Of a stretch of DNA of 64,000 nt, positions 47,761-59,477 are shown in pieces. The stretch comes from Aelia acuminata. Taxonomy: Eukaryota; Arthropoda; Insecta; Hemiptera; Pentatomidae. Positions within the stretch are counted from its first letter, which is position 1, and each line of letters opens with the position of its first letter. A program made the translations under genes and the position numbers. Location: the NCBI GenBank assembly GCA_911387785.2, contig OU426979.1:50703588-50767587 (forward strand), read 5' to 3'. The notes beneath the pieces were generated by a model. That model saw only the letters and a list, made by a program, of their open reading frames with translations, searched no databases and was not told where the DNA came from.

Positions 47761-48970
47761 ATGTCTTTCCCAAGAAACCGGCAAAAAACACAGAAAAATG
47801 ACGATCCACCCTTAACACCACTAGTCATAATCAGTTTCAAATCTTGACAAATATCACTACTGAACCTTCTGAAACTAGTGAATCAGCTGATTCTAGTAAA
47901 CCCTCTATATCAAACACTCAAACTCAAGCTGCTCCCAACACCGTACATAAAGTACCTCCGGTCGTCATCCATGGTATATTCTCAACTCCATGTATAAGAG
48001 AATTCATTACTTCTTTTAAAATCGGAAATTATTTTATACGTAGAAACGTATTTCTTGACTGTGAAAATGATCGCATTTCTCTACTACGAAGCCTCGTACA
48101 ACATACATAACATTGACTTTCATAAATTTGCCATCCGTGAAGAAACGCCTCCAAATCCAAGAAGAATTGGAAAATGTTAAAGCTGCCTTAGCTCCGGTAG
48201 GAGTTGTCGTTGTTAGAAATCTGCAAAAAACATCTCCGGACGGTTCAAAAACAACTCTTTCTCCTATTCTAATAACTGTTCCCGCCAATATAGCATTCAA
48301 AGTTATACAAAAAATAAGGGCGATCAACACAGTAATATTTCGCGTTGAAAAATACGTACCGCAAAGAAACTACCTAACCCAATGTTATCGTTGTCGAAAA
48401 TTCGGGCACACTAGGAACTATTGTGACAACATACAGTCCTGCGTGCGATGTTCCGGACCGCATAACATAACAGACTGTCCACGACAAGGTCTAACAAAAT
48501 GTCGAAATTGCTCAGAGGAACATGTCGCTTCTTATCGCCAGTGCCCATATCGACTTCAGTACATTTAGCAGCAGAGGAAACGAAGAGAAGAAGCAGCACT
48601 AAAAGCAAAGAAGACATCAGCGACGTCAGATACAATGCCAAATCCTTCTCCTGCCTCTAAACCAATTACAATTTAGGCCCTCAATTTTTAACCTCCAACA
48701 GAAATTCCACCACGAACACGAGATTCAGTAAATCCGCAAGATTCTGCACCACCACCTTGGCTAATCGAGTTCGAGAACTCTATGGAACGGCTTAGTACCA
48801 CAGCTTATTACTTTAATTCAATCAATAATCAACCATGTAGCCAGACGATGAGTGCTTACTGCATCCTGAACATCAATTGTAATGGTTTATTAATAAAGAT
48901 TGTAGAAGTGTTAGCCTTGCTAGCAATAACACAGACCTCTATAGCAGTACTCACAGATAGCTGTGATTTA
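47761..48970 (+). pseudogene. Jockey-like ORF1 (gag) and the start of ORF2, frameshifted
   Basis: This was the nucleic-acid-binding ORF1 of a Jockey-clade retrotransposon. The likely start ATG 47761 (MSFPRNRQKTQKND) is soon shifted. 47844-48110 reads PPVVIHGIFSTPCIREF and IGNYFIRRNVFLDCEND in another frame. 48113-48568 then carries a PRE/C2HC-like domain (VVVVRNLQKTSPDGSKT, TVIFRVEKYVPQRNYLTQ) and three zinc knuckles: C91-C94-H99-C104, C110-C113-H117-C122 and C130-C133-H137-C144 of that frame. A stop at 48566-48568 breaks the tail. 48852-48972 keeps only the first residues of ORF2's endonuclease (ILNINCNGLL, then LLAITQTSIAVLTDS), whose next block is lost. At least two shifts and one stop: non-functional. 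Confidence 0.8.
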
Positions 48971-49247
48971 TAACTTCCATTGGAAAGCCACCAGTGAAAT
49001 TCGCCAATATTGTAGTATTCAATTCATTTCATATTTACCTAAGCGTTTGCCTTAATTGTTACATTTTAGCATATTTTGAAAATTGAGATCCAGATTTTTT
49101 TTTTTTTTTCATTTGCTTCCTTTCCCATGTTTTGTTTCTTTGTTCCCCCTACCTTTTTCTAAGCAATACGGGGATTCTGGGGCCAAAGGACATTATAAGG
49201 GATTAATTCTGACTATTATTAAATATGTCTTCCATGCCTCATAGGCA
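48971..49247 (+). mobile_element. Probable Jockey-like 3' UTR, joined after a large ORF2 deletion
   Basis: Soon after the endonuclease start the coding similarity ends. T-rich and C-rich sequence follows, then a G+C patch AGCAATACGGGGATTCTGGG, and the target site of the RTE. The rest of the unit seems to resume after the RTE at 52533 (AAAGGATTTAATAAAAAAAC). I infer an internally deleted copy carrying its 3' untranslated end. Confidence 0.4.
49234..49247 (+). repeat. Left target-site duplication of the RTE
   Basis: ATGCCTCATAGGCA, repeated exactly at 52519-52532. The target itself is a near-palindrome (TGCCT-CAT-AGGCA). Confidence 0.93.
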
Positions 49248-52200
49248 TGGAACTCTTCATAGAGCATGGACCTCGCGCGGGTCTCATTACCGCGTATGAG
49301 GAGCGTCCCACGGGTGGCGGATGTGGGGATGGTCGGTGGAAATTCCTAGGAAGTTCCTCCCGGCTAAGTCCGTAGGACTCGCTGACCAACAATGAGAGCG
49401 GCCCCCCAGGCTTGCTGGAGGGTGTGACGTAGGTTTGAACGCCCTACTCACATTTTATTAGTTCACCCAATCACCACAAAAAAGTCATGGATCTCCCTAA
49501 AGTAAAACGCTCATTATCCGGAGGTAAACTAGTCCCCCGTTCGGGTCTCCGGGTGGGGACTGCTTTAGGGGATTCATGCCGCAAGTTGAAAAATATAGAT
49601 CTAAGCATAGGGACGTGGAACGTAAGAAGTTTAAATACAGCGGGTGGGTTAAAAACGGTCGCGAACGAGGTAATAGGGTATAGATTAGATATCGTGGCGC
49701 TGCAAGAGGTCCGCTGGCCAGGGGAGGGCTCGTTAAGGGAAGGGAAGTACACTTTGTGGTACGGTGGGAGCGGAAACTATTTTTTAGGCACCGGATTTCT
49801 GATTAGAAATAGGTTACTTTCCGCGTTGAAGGACATTCGATTTTACGGAGATAGGTTATCGGTAGCTATATTTCAGGGTCGGTGGTTTAAAATCGCGTTG
49901 ATCAATATACACGCACCTACTGAAGATAGTGACGATGAAGTTAAATGTGAATTTTATGAAAAACTTGAATCGATTTATGACAAACTACCGCGAGGCTACA
50001 TAAAAATTATTCTGGGAGACGCAAATGCAAAGGTAGGGAGGGAACAAGTATATTATCCTACGATCGGTAGAGAAAGTTTACATGAATATAGTAATGATAA
50101 CGGAATACGACTAATAAATTTTGCCACCTCGAAAAACCTAATAATCAAAAGTACTACGTTTAAACATAAAGATATACATAAATATACTTGGACGTCTCCG
50201 GATTCGCAAACCCGTAATCAAATTGATCACGTCTTGGTTCAACGTAGGTGGCAAAATAGCGTAATTAATATTCGATCATATCGTGGGGCCGAATGCGGGT
50301 CAGATCATGAACTAGTAATCGCGAAAATTCGCCAGAGACTTATAATACATAGGAAAAATGAGGTTGGTTTTAATTATGATAATTATAATTTGGAGAAGTT
50401 AAAAATTCCGACGGTTAGAAAACAATTCGAACTGGAAGTCAAAAATAGGTTTGAGGCGTTGGAATCGTCTGACGAGGATAACGAAGACATTGATAAGTTG
50501 TGGGAATGTATCAGGGATAGTATTAAAGAGGTCGGTAACTCTTGTCTTGGAAAAAGGGAAAATAAAAATAAACCTTGGTTCGATGATGAATGTATTAACA
50601 TGTGCGACAAAAGAAAAGCTGCTAAATTAGAAGCGTTAAATATTCCTAACGAAATCAATCTTGCTAACTTTCGAGCATCAAGAAAAGAAACAACTAAACT
50701 GCTAAAATTTAAAAAGCGAGAATATCTCAAAAATAAAATAATAGCGATCGAAAGCAACAAAATCGAGAATAACGTTAAAGCCATGCACGAAGGCATAAAC
50801 AGAATTCGTAAACGGTCGGACCCGGTTACAACTGGAATTAGGGATGAACATAACAATATCTTGGCCGATCCGGTAGACATCTTAAGAAGATTCAAGGATT
50901 ATTTCGATAGTATTTTAAATACGGGAAATAATAATCTATCTTCCTCTTCGGAATACCAGAGTGCTGAACCGTTAGTAGTAGAACCGAGTAAAGAGGAGGT
51001 TGAAATAGCCATTGGAAAATTAAAATCTCATAAAGCAGCGGGAACAGATAATGTCCCTAGCGAACTAATCAAGGCATGCGGGGAAGCTGGGATATCAAAA
51101 ATATTTCTTTTGGTTAAGAAGATCTGGGAACAAGAAAAGATACCCGAAGAGTGGAAAGAGTCTATTCTCATTCCGATTTACAAAAAGGGATCAAAAACGG
51201 ATTGCAATAACTATCGCGGAATCTCACTCCTTCCGGTTTGCTATAAAATATTTACGTTAATCCTAACTAGTCGAATCACTGAATACGCCGAGGAAATTAT
51301 CGGAGAATATCAATGTGGTTTCAGGCAAAACCGATCAACCGTAGACCAAATATTCTCTCTTCGCCAAATATTAGAGAAAAAATTAGAATAAAACGGAATC
51401 GTACATCAGCTTTTTATCGATTTCAAAAAGGCATATGACTCTATTAACCGCCAAAAGCTGTATAACATTCTGGTCGAGAAGGGAATACCGAAAAAATTAG
51501 TAAACTTAGTAAAAATGTGTATGACTGAAACGTTCATTAAAGTTAGAATCGGTAATTATTTTTCTGAGAAGTTCGAGGTCCGCTCTGGTTTGAAACAAGG
51601 AGATTCTCTCTCACCTGTTTTATTTAATTTAGCGCTGGAATATGCCATTAGGGAGGTGACACGTACCGGAAAGGGTTTGAATTTGGGAGAGAATATACCC
51701 GTGCTCGGATATGCCGATGATTTGGTATTGCTTGGGGAGGACGTGGAAACCATAGAAATGAACACAAAAACGTTGATGAAAGCCGGACAAGAACTTGGGC
51801 TAGAAATGAATACGGATAAGACAAAATATATGGTTAGTCGTAGAAGTGGTGAGGATTTCGCGGATATCAATGTAGGGGGGAATACGTTTGAACAGGTAGA
51901 GAAATTTAGATATTTAGGGGCGATGGTAACTAGAAAAAACGAAATTGATGAGGAAATTAAGGCTAGATTAAAAGCCGGTAATGCTTGCTACTTTTCAGTC
52001 GCGAAATTGCATAGCTCCCGCCTTCTGTCCCAAAACCTAAAAATTAGGATTTACAAAACTATTATTCTTCCAACGGTCGTTTACGGATGCGAAACTTGGC
52101 CGCTAACATTGAGGGATGAGCAACGGCTTAGAGTTTTTGAAAATAAAGTACTGCGTAGAATATTTGGACCGAAGAGGGATGAAATAACCGGAGAATTTAG

Positions 52201-52518
52201 ACGCTTACACAACACCGAACTGAGTGAACTTTACCCAGTAAATATAATTGACGTGATTGCAGCAAGACGAATAAAATGGGCGTGTGAAATTGCAAAACTT
52301 GGCTGTGAACGTATTCCGAAAAGATTAATAAGCACGGTGCCGAATGGGAAACGTCCGAGGGGCAGGCCGAGACGGAGAGGTGGGAGGATTGCGTTCGGGC
52401 GGATCTATCGAAGTTAGGTCTGGAGGACGGTCGATGGATGGAGGTGTGCAGGAAGCGAGTGGTGGTGTCGGCATCGAACCTTCGGGTTCGTTAAGCCTTT
52501 ATTATTATTATTATTATT
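49248..52518 (+). mobile_element. Complete RTE-type non-LTR retrotransposon
   Basis: A 3271-bp unit with 14-bp target duplications on both sides, a 239-bp 5' UTR, one polyprotein frame and a very short 3' UTR ending in (TTA)n, which is the standard RTE plan of about 3.2-3.4 kb with one main ORF and a short-repeat tail. The exact duplications and near-intact frame indicate a recent insertion. It has landed in the 3' part of an older Jockey-like unit. Scraps of the same lineage are at 5.1, 8.3, 14.1, possibly 55.1, and 57.2 kb. Confidence 0.92.
49487..52494 (+). pseudogene. RTE endonuclease-reverse transcriptase, one nonsense codon and one frameshift
   Basis: The protein nicks target DNA and reverse-transcribes the element RNA at the nick. 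Residues 40-280 form an APE-like endonuclease with the active residues in place: TWN (43-45), E74, GDAN (177-180), IDH (246-248) and SDH (272-274). A coil-rich linker leads to the RT domain: HKAAGTDNVPSELIK, NNYRGISLLPVCYKIF, FIDFKKAYDS (about 643-652), GLKQGDSLSPVLFN and the catalytic YADD (bases 51710-51721). After it comes the 'RRIKWACEIA' and 'RPRGRPRR' tail. The frame is 49487-52417 with a single TAA at 51389-51391, just before RT motif A. The related fragment at 57.2 kb has TAT there. Near 52380 a one-base loss shifts the frame: WEDCVRADLSKLGLEDGRW continues in another frame and ends at 52492-52494. The first ATG (49487) is chosen; an in-frame stop lies about 60 bases upstream. Confidence 0.92.
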
Positions 52519-52532
52519 ATGCCTCATAGGCA
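52519..52532 (+). repeat. Right target-site duplication of the RTE
   Basis: Exact copy of 49234-49247, immediately after the (TTA)n tail. Confidence 0.93.
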
Positions 52533-55114
52533 AAGGATTTAATAAAAAAACTAATAAAACATTAAAAATACAAATTATAAAACTTCTTCTGCACCTCACG
52601 TTCCCACACGACCATGTTTTCTACAGATTGCCGCAATCTTGAAAGAAACAACAACGAATTTTTAATAAGTAATTTTTCCATGTTAGATGGATCCATGTAC
52701 GATTACTAGTTGGAGCATAAAGTGCTCGTTCGTTTGTTATCTTGCTTTATATTTGTGACTCTAAGACTTAAAAAGTCAACAAATAAGAATTATTACAATA
52801 ATATTATCTAATAGTTTATTAAATATTACTTTTGTAATCTTACAAAAAAAAAAAAAAAAGGTTTAAAATTGTCAGTTTCTTAAAGCTTGCACTACTACAT
52901 AGCATCCATATAAATTTCATTGCCGGGTGTGGAGATAATACTATAAAACAAGAATAATTAACATAGCTTATAATTAAACAAGTCTTGTTTTTATGGTTTA
53001 GCTCAGAAGATTTCTTCAGTTGTCAATGAAATTTATATGAATGTAAGGTTATAGTAGAAGCTTCGGAAAAATGTTAACTCACCCTAGTTTTTGTTCTCAA
53101 ATTATAAAAACATTACATGCTATGTTAACATTTTACCACCAGTTTTACTAAATTTTTTTTATAAAATATTATCAAAACTTTAGCCGTACACAGTTTCATG
53201 GTTTTATATGTAAAAATAAAACCCGAGTATACAAAATTTTCTATATGTAGAAATCTGCAAAGTAGTGGGGTCAACGTTTGAATATTTAGTCATTAAAATA
53301 ACTAAGATGATAGAAAACGATTAGTATAACTTACAGGGAGGTAAATTACAATTATATGTTTGAAAACAATATATATTCTTATCAACGAGTTGATATTTTA
53401 CTAAATCAATACGTTTTATTTATTTTTTCCCAATGGTCATCCTGTTTGTTATTTATATAAATATAGTGATAGTTTATATTTGACCTAAAATCTAACGGAA
53501 TCCGGTGGTGTTTCATAATATTTATGTTTATTTGTAAAATTATCATAAATTTTAATTCTTTAAGATTGTCAACTTGCATTTTTCAATTATAAAGGAGGCT
53601 ATTGGAATAAAAAAAAATTGAGCATATATATGCAATATTATTTAATCACGGGTAAGCAGAATTTGTTTTAGAGAAATATGTTGTTAGGTGCATCCAGTTG
53701 ATAGAGCAAATTTATTTTTATATATATTTTATATGTAATATAAAAATACTTCTAGCTCTATGTTAGTACGGTATGTCGTCCGCTTGTGGTGAGCATATGT
53801 TTTATAGTTTTCATTGTTACTTGATTCCATCGTTCTTATAATGAGAAAAAAAATCACAACTATTATGAAGAGCCATATTAACAATCTATTTACAGGATTT
53901 TAATGAAATGAAAGCTAGTGAAATAATCAATATATGTCATAAATCAGAATGTTCAACGTTCGCGCCGATAAAACTCAAAAACCCGTCCCAGATACGATCA
54001 AGAAAGTTATGTGGTTTTGTAGCCCTACACCCCTACCCCCCATGGCGTTTGTTTTATGGTTTTTGGTTGGCGTTTTTATCTTGAGGGTGTGATATTGAAG
54101 ACAGGATGGCGGGAATTTTATACCTCTAGCAGCACGCAAATAGACTTTCTGTGCATGAGGGACAGATTAATGAACGAAAAAAACTAGTTTAACCATTGGA
54201 AGCCAGGTAGCGCAAGCTAAGCTCCGTTCATAAGGTTATCATTTATTAGTTCGGTTTGTTATGGTTTTAGTTTCAGCTGTTCTCTTTAAATTACACGGGA
54301 TTATATTTAAATAATTAGTTTTTCCTTTTTGTTTTAAAGTAAGGTCATTACATATCTGCAATGAATTGAAAATAAAGTAAAGAGCCGAATGGATTCCTAA
54401 GCAGAATGGAAGATTTGATCGTAACATTGACTTTAATCAATATATAATATAAAATGTAAATTTACAGCAAAAGACGAATTCCTCAATTGAAATGACTTAG
54501 TAATGCATTGATAGAATAAAAGTTAACACTTAATAAAACAGATAGCATTTTACCATCGATGGAATATACATCGAAAATCAAGTTTTCAAGTAAAATTTCT
54601 CTTCGTAAAATTCGTAACTTTTTAACCGAATTCGAAATAGGAGAGGTCATTCAATTTGAAAAATATGTGCCTTTTTTATTTATTTCGTTATATAATGAGA
54701 TTTCGTAACAGTATGACAGAAATATTAATTTATAGATGTTAAATAAAATATACATACAAAATAAAAAGATCGTTTTCCATGGGTTCTGAATCAAATGGGC
54801 AATTTCCATGACGAAAGATTCAACTCATATAAACTTTGAAAAACGACTCGTTGCAGCTGAACGATATCCCGGCTAAAAAAAATATTATTTAAGAACATAT
54901 ATAATCAGAAATAAGCGGAGTTCGGATTTTGTAGATAAAAAGTTTTTCGAAATGTACATGAGGCAATCTCATTGATTATTTACTTTATTTATTAGAGGCA
55001 CGAGTCGAAAGTTTGGTTTCCAAAGATAATTTTATCGTTCGTAGGAAGGATATTTTTCCCAGCACTCATGTAAAACACTTTTCCTATCATTTTCTTCAAG
55101 TCCTATTTGATTCG
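52533..55114. other. AT-rich noncoding DNA
   Basis: The first tens of bases may be the end of the interrupted Jockey-like unit. The rest shows no gene. A less AT-rich patch at 53940-54130 is unrecognised. Confidence 0.45.
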
Positions 55115-55505
55115 CAGCCGTTTCAAACTCCTGAAAAGCGCCAAAAAGAGCCTGGCACCGTACGAGCTGAAAGCACATCACCTGTATAGGCAAGATGTTC
55201 CGTCATTCTTTTATATGTAGTACCTCCTGGGTTAATTCTAATCGCCCTGATTGCATATTCCAAGGCAAAGTTAAAGTGTACCGGCGACAAAGGATCACCC
55301 TGACGTGGCCCATTTCTAACAGAAAATTCAGTTGAGAGCATGTTTTCTAGTTTTACTCTGCCCGGGGTCATTTCTAGTGTCATCCGATCTAGCCTAATTA
55401 GCTTATTTGACATAACCTAGAGTCGCTTAGAACCCTTAGTAGTTTTCCTCTATTTATGCTGTCCTAAGGATGAGGCCATGAACACGATCAACACACACAA
55501 TGGCG
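55115..55505 (-). pseudogene. RTE-like RT fragment with a ruined active site
   Basis: The minus-strand frame 55413-55123 contains MLSTEFSVRNGPRQGDPLSP, then FNFALEYAIRAIRI and HLAYTGDVL. These correspond to the 'GLKQGDSLSPVLFNLALEYAIRE' and 'YADDLV' blocks of the RTE at 51.6 kb. YTGD replaces YADD, losing one catalytic aspartate. Upstream on the strand DSINRGKLLRVLSDSR continues the RT in another frame, so at least one shift is present. It is diverged from the 49-kb copy and may be a sister family. Confidence 0.8.
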
Positions 55506-57146
55506 TAAATACATTAAGAGCGAATCAATAGAAGTTGCTTAGGCAGGGGATGCGAGTAAGTGGGTCAACCCCGCAAGCTAATAGAGACTTATCTCAGCTC
55601 CTTAACTTATAACTGTAAAACGGAATCAAGGACCAGTAATGTTTATAGCCGGCTTAGTGGACTTAGTGGAGCTCCTTAGCCACCCAGTTTTAATGCACCG
55701 TTAGGGGTGAATTATCCCCTACGAATAAATAGGAGAACGGTATTGGATTGGACTTAGGTATAAACATCTTAAACCTTAATTAATTCCGGACTGAGGGTAA
55801 CTACCTAACTATCACCTTGGCTATAAATTGGCCAATATACAAAATCAACAAAACAAAAACTATATACTTACATATACTCACTTAAACCATTATAGGTTCC
55901 TCAGGTAACTTATACTGACTCCAATAATCAGGAAATATATAGCACGATTTATTTTAATTAATACAATTGATTTCTGATCAATTAATTTCATATTCTATTT
56001 TACAAGTGTCCTTATTATTAACGAAAAATTGATTAGAAATGTCACATGCATTTTAATACACCAATTTAAATAAATATTAATTTTGACACAAGGTTGCTGC
56101 AAACCTATGCAAATCTACAGGATAGCAAAACAAAAAAAAATTAGGTAAACTTTAGTCAAAAATATTAGCACTCATATAGCACATACAGACTTCCACACGC
56201 CAATAGTCGATCAACACCTAAAAACTCTTTACAAACATTTTTAAAGTAAGTTACACGGACATAGTTACCTTCTTATGCGAGATATGGCTACTGATGACAT
56301 GTCTATAAATATAAGATGATAAATGTAATGTTTTGATTATCTAGAAAGGTGATTTAATATACACTTGAAATTCTTTATCAATTTCTGGATAACTGATTAT
56401 GCAATGGTATTGTATCATCCTTTAGCCCACATTAAGTTCTTCAATTACAAGGTCCTATTTTGTCTTATCTTCTCTTTCCATACATATTCTCCCTTTCCCC
56501 TTTAATTGCTACGCCTTGTGCCCCTTCTTTCTTTGAATCAACCCCATTATTCCATTTATAGTTTATCGAGCATTTCCATGTGCATCCAATCACTTATCTA
56601 TTTTCCCAATTACCCAATTGCCAATTTTCCCAAATCAAAAAACAGCCATAATTTTCAAAGTCGATTTCAATTAATCTATTGCAACATTAATTGACTAAAC
56701 TTAGGGGATGGAATCCAAAGAAACTATTTAAAGTTCAAATAGAAACATAATTAAAAAAAAGGTATCAGGTTCCTTACTTCAAAATTATACAGTTATATTA
56801 CATATATATGATAAACATATATGTATATAGAATTATTCAGCTGCATTAGACATACAGTTTCTGAGACCAACAGGGGGGCATAGAAAAAATACATTATTTT
56901 CAATATAATTATTTGCTTCTCACAAAAATATTTCGTAAAATAAATATATCACATCATATATTTAGACCTTCACCACAAACGGTTAATCAGGATAATTGAT
57001 GGTTATTTCATAATCGAGTAAAAGTTAATAAAAAAAAAAAAACATGAAAATAAGACATGTTCCTAATATTAAGAGTTCTTAAATACCGATTACATCATTC
57101 ATTTGAACATACCTAAAATAAAAATTAAATTACATAATCCCGTTTT
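55506..57146. other. AT-rich noncoding DNA
   Basis: No recognisable gene. A C-rich segment at 56440-56640 has an open frame without motifs. Confidence 0.45.
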
Positions 57147-57310
57147 TGAGAATATAAAAGAACTGTACATCAGCTACATATCAACTTTAAAAAGGCTTAT
57201 GATTCTATAGACCCCAATAAGCTGTATAATATTCTGACTGAACTAGGAATACCAAAAACTTAGTAAATCAAGCACAGATATGCATGGCCGAAAAATTCAA
57301 TGAAGTCTAG
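57147..57310 (+). mobile_element. RTE reverse-transcriptase fragment around motif A
   Basis: GAATATAAAAGAACTGTACA, then AAAAAGGCTTATGATTCTAT and AAGCTGTATAATATTCTGAC, matches 51386-51520 of the complete RTE. Several indels and a stop follow (AAAACTTAGTAAATCAAGC). It preserves GAA-TAT where the full copy has GAA-TAA. Confidence 0.8.
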
Positions 57311-57424
57311 TATTTATACATTTAGTATTATACATATTAGTATTTATACATATATTATATATATTAGTAGTATTTATACATATTAGTATTTATACATTTA
57401 GATTTAATTTAAATTCAAACGTTT

Positions 57425-59350
57425 AGAAATTTCCTTGGAAATAAAAAGCTTGGATGATCCTTTTAAAATGAGAATACAAATTGTACAGTTCAAAAATAAT
57501 ACCTCATAACTTCATCTGTATTTTCTATTTAACCTTTTTGCGGAATACTTTGATTAAAATGGACACATTTAATATTGAAACTAAGTTGAAGTGTACACAC
57601 GATAAAACGATACTATAACACGCTGCAATGGTATTGGTGCTACAATTAATTTTATCAATTAGATAAGCTTCACATCCGATGAGAGTGATGATCCATATTT
57701 ATTTCGAACAAGTTTCAAGTAGAAAGAGGTAGCTACTCGATTGATATAGTTTATTCAAACAACGAACAAGGGGGAACTGCACCTATAGTAACACTGCACT
57801 TACAATTTAATACCAGCATGCCCAATATTATAAGAGCTAAATATGTTATATCATTATACAATTAAACAAGACTATAATATTGAAATAATATAATTCTTAG
57901 CAAAAAAAGAACTAACAATTTAGGAAACTATACACATTTGGATACCAAATACTATAACATCTATAATTTTATTTTAAAAAAAATACTTATATAAAGGAAA
58001 GTGTAATAGAACTTGAGTTAAAATCATTGAGAATATTATATGAAAGGGTACACAATTAAGCGGATCCAAGCTTAATGAATGTCTATTCGTATCTTGTACA
58101 CTATTTCTTATTTTATTTATTTCTTTATTTATATGCAATTAGAGAGATCTGCCCGTCTAAGTCTTAAATCTTTACTAAAGTACTATTAAAAGTATATTAG
58201 TAAAAATATGGCCAAGCTATTTAACATGTAATATTAATAAATGAAAAGAAACTTGCGATGCATGCCGGCACAACATGCCTTAAGGAGAAAACTTTATACC
58301 AGTGTTCCCCTGTAGTCAACTTCAACTCGATGAGATTCAAACTTCTCCGATATTCAAACTCCAATCAAGATTGTATGAATACTTTGATTAAAATTGACAA
58401 AATTAATATTCTAACTAAGTTAAAGCTTACACACGATACGATTACTATTACACGCTGCAATGGTATTGGTGCTATAATTAATTTTTATTAAGAAAAACTT
58501 CAAATCCGATGAGGGTTATGATCCATATTTAATTCGTACTACGTAGTAAGAGGTAGCTACTCGATTGATATAATTTATTCCAACAGTGAACAAGGGGGAA
58601 CTGCACCTTTAGTAACACTGCACTTACAATTTAATACCAGCATGCCCAATATTATAAGAGCTTAATATGTTATATCATTATACAATTAAACATGACTATA
58701 ATATTGAAATAATATAATTCTTAGCAAAAAGAAGAAACTTACATTTCAAGGAACTATACACATTTTGAAGGAAAAGACTAAAAAATCTATAATTTTATTT
58801 TTTTTTAAATAAACATTTACTTAAAATAGGGTAAGAGAATATAAGTTAGAATCATTGAGAATAGTACATGAATGGGTACAAAATTAAGCACATCCGAGCT
58901 ATCTTCTACACTAATGATACAACATAAGGGATTATATTTCTTATTTTATTCATTTCTTTATTTATATGCAATGAGAGAGATCTGCCCGTCTAAGTCTTCA
59001 ATTTTTACTAAAGTACTATTAAAAGTATATTAGTAAAAATATGGCCAAGCTATTTAATATGTAATATTAACAAATGAAAAGAAACTTGCAATGCATACCG
59101 GCACAACATGCCTTAAGGGGAAAACTTTATACCAGTGTTCCCCTTTAGTCAACTTCAACTCGATGAGATTCAAACTTCTCCGATATTCAAACTCCAATCA
59201 AGATTGTATAAATGCTTTGATTAAAATTGACAAATTTAATACTGTAACTAAGTTAAAGCTTACACAAGATACGATTACTATTACACGCTGGAATGGTATT
59301 AGTGCTATAATTAATTTTTTATTGAGAAAAACTTCTAATCCGATGAGGGT
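57425..59350 (+). repeat. Tandem array of 833-bp units (about 2.3 copies)
   Basis: CTTTGATTAAAAT recurs at 57550, 58382 and 59215, and ATGCATRCCGGCACAACATG at 58258 and 59091. That gives a period of 832-833 bp. Unit 1 (to 58257) is most diverged and differs at its start; units 2 and 3 are about 95% alike over their first 230 bp. Each of units 2 and 3 begins with an open frame (58258-58491, 59091-59477) reading KTLYQCSP and NFNSMRFKLLRYSNSNQD. The frame is not kept in unit 1 and no family is recognised, so I annotate DNA repeats rather than genes. Confidence 0.8.
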
Positions 59351-59477
59351 TATGTTATGTTATGATGAGGTTACCAACTCTGAGACGTCTAGTAGAAGGG
59401 TAATACATATAGGAAAAGTTATCAGATATGTCCTGTTATGTTTAATTTGTAAGGATATTTATGGATGTTTTCGATAA

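Noticed and set aside
50383..50895. 170-codon minus-strand open frame
   Set aside because: Shadow of the RTE polyprotein on the opposite strand.
51389..51391. Programmed stop read-through in the RTE
   Set aside because: The related fragment at 57.2 kb has TAT at this codon, so an ordinary nonsense mutation is simpler.
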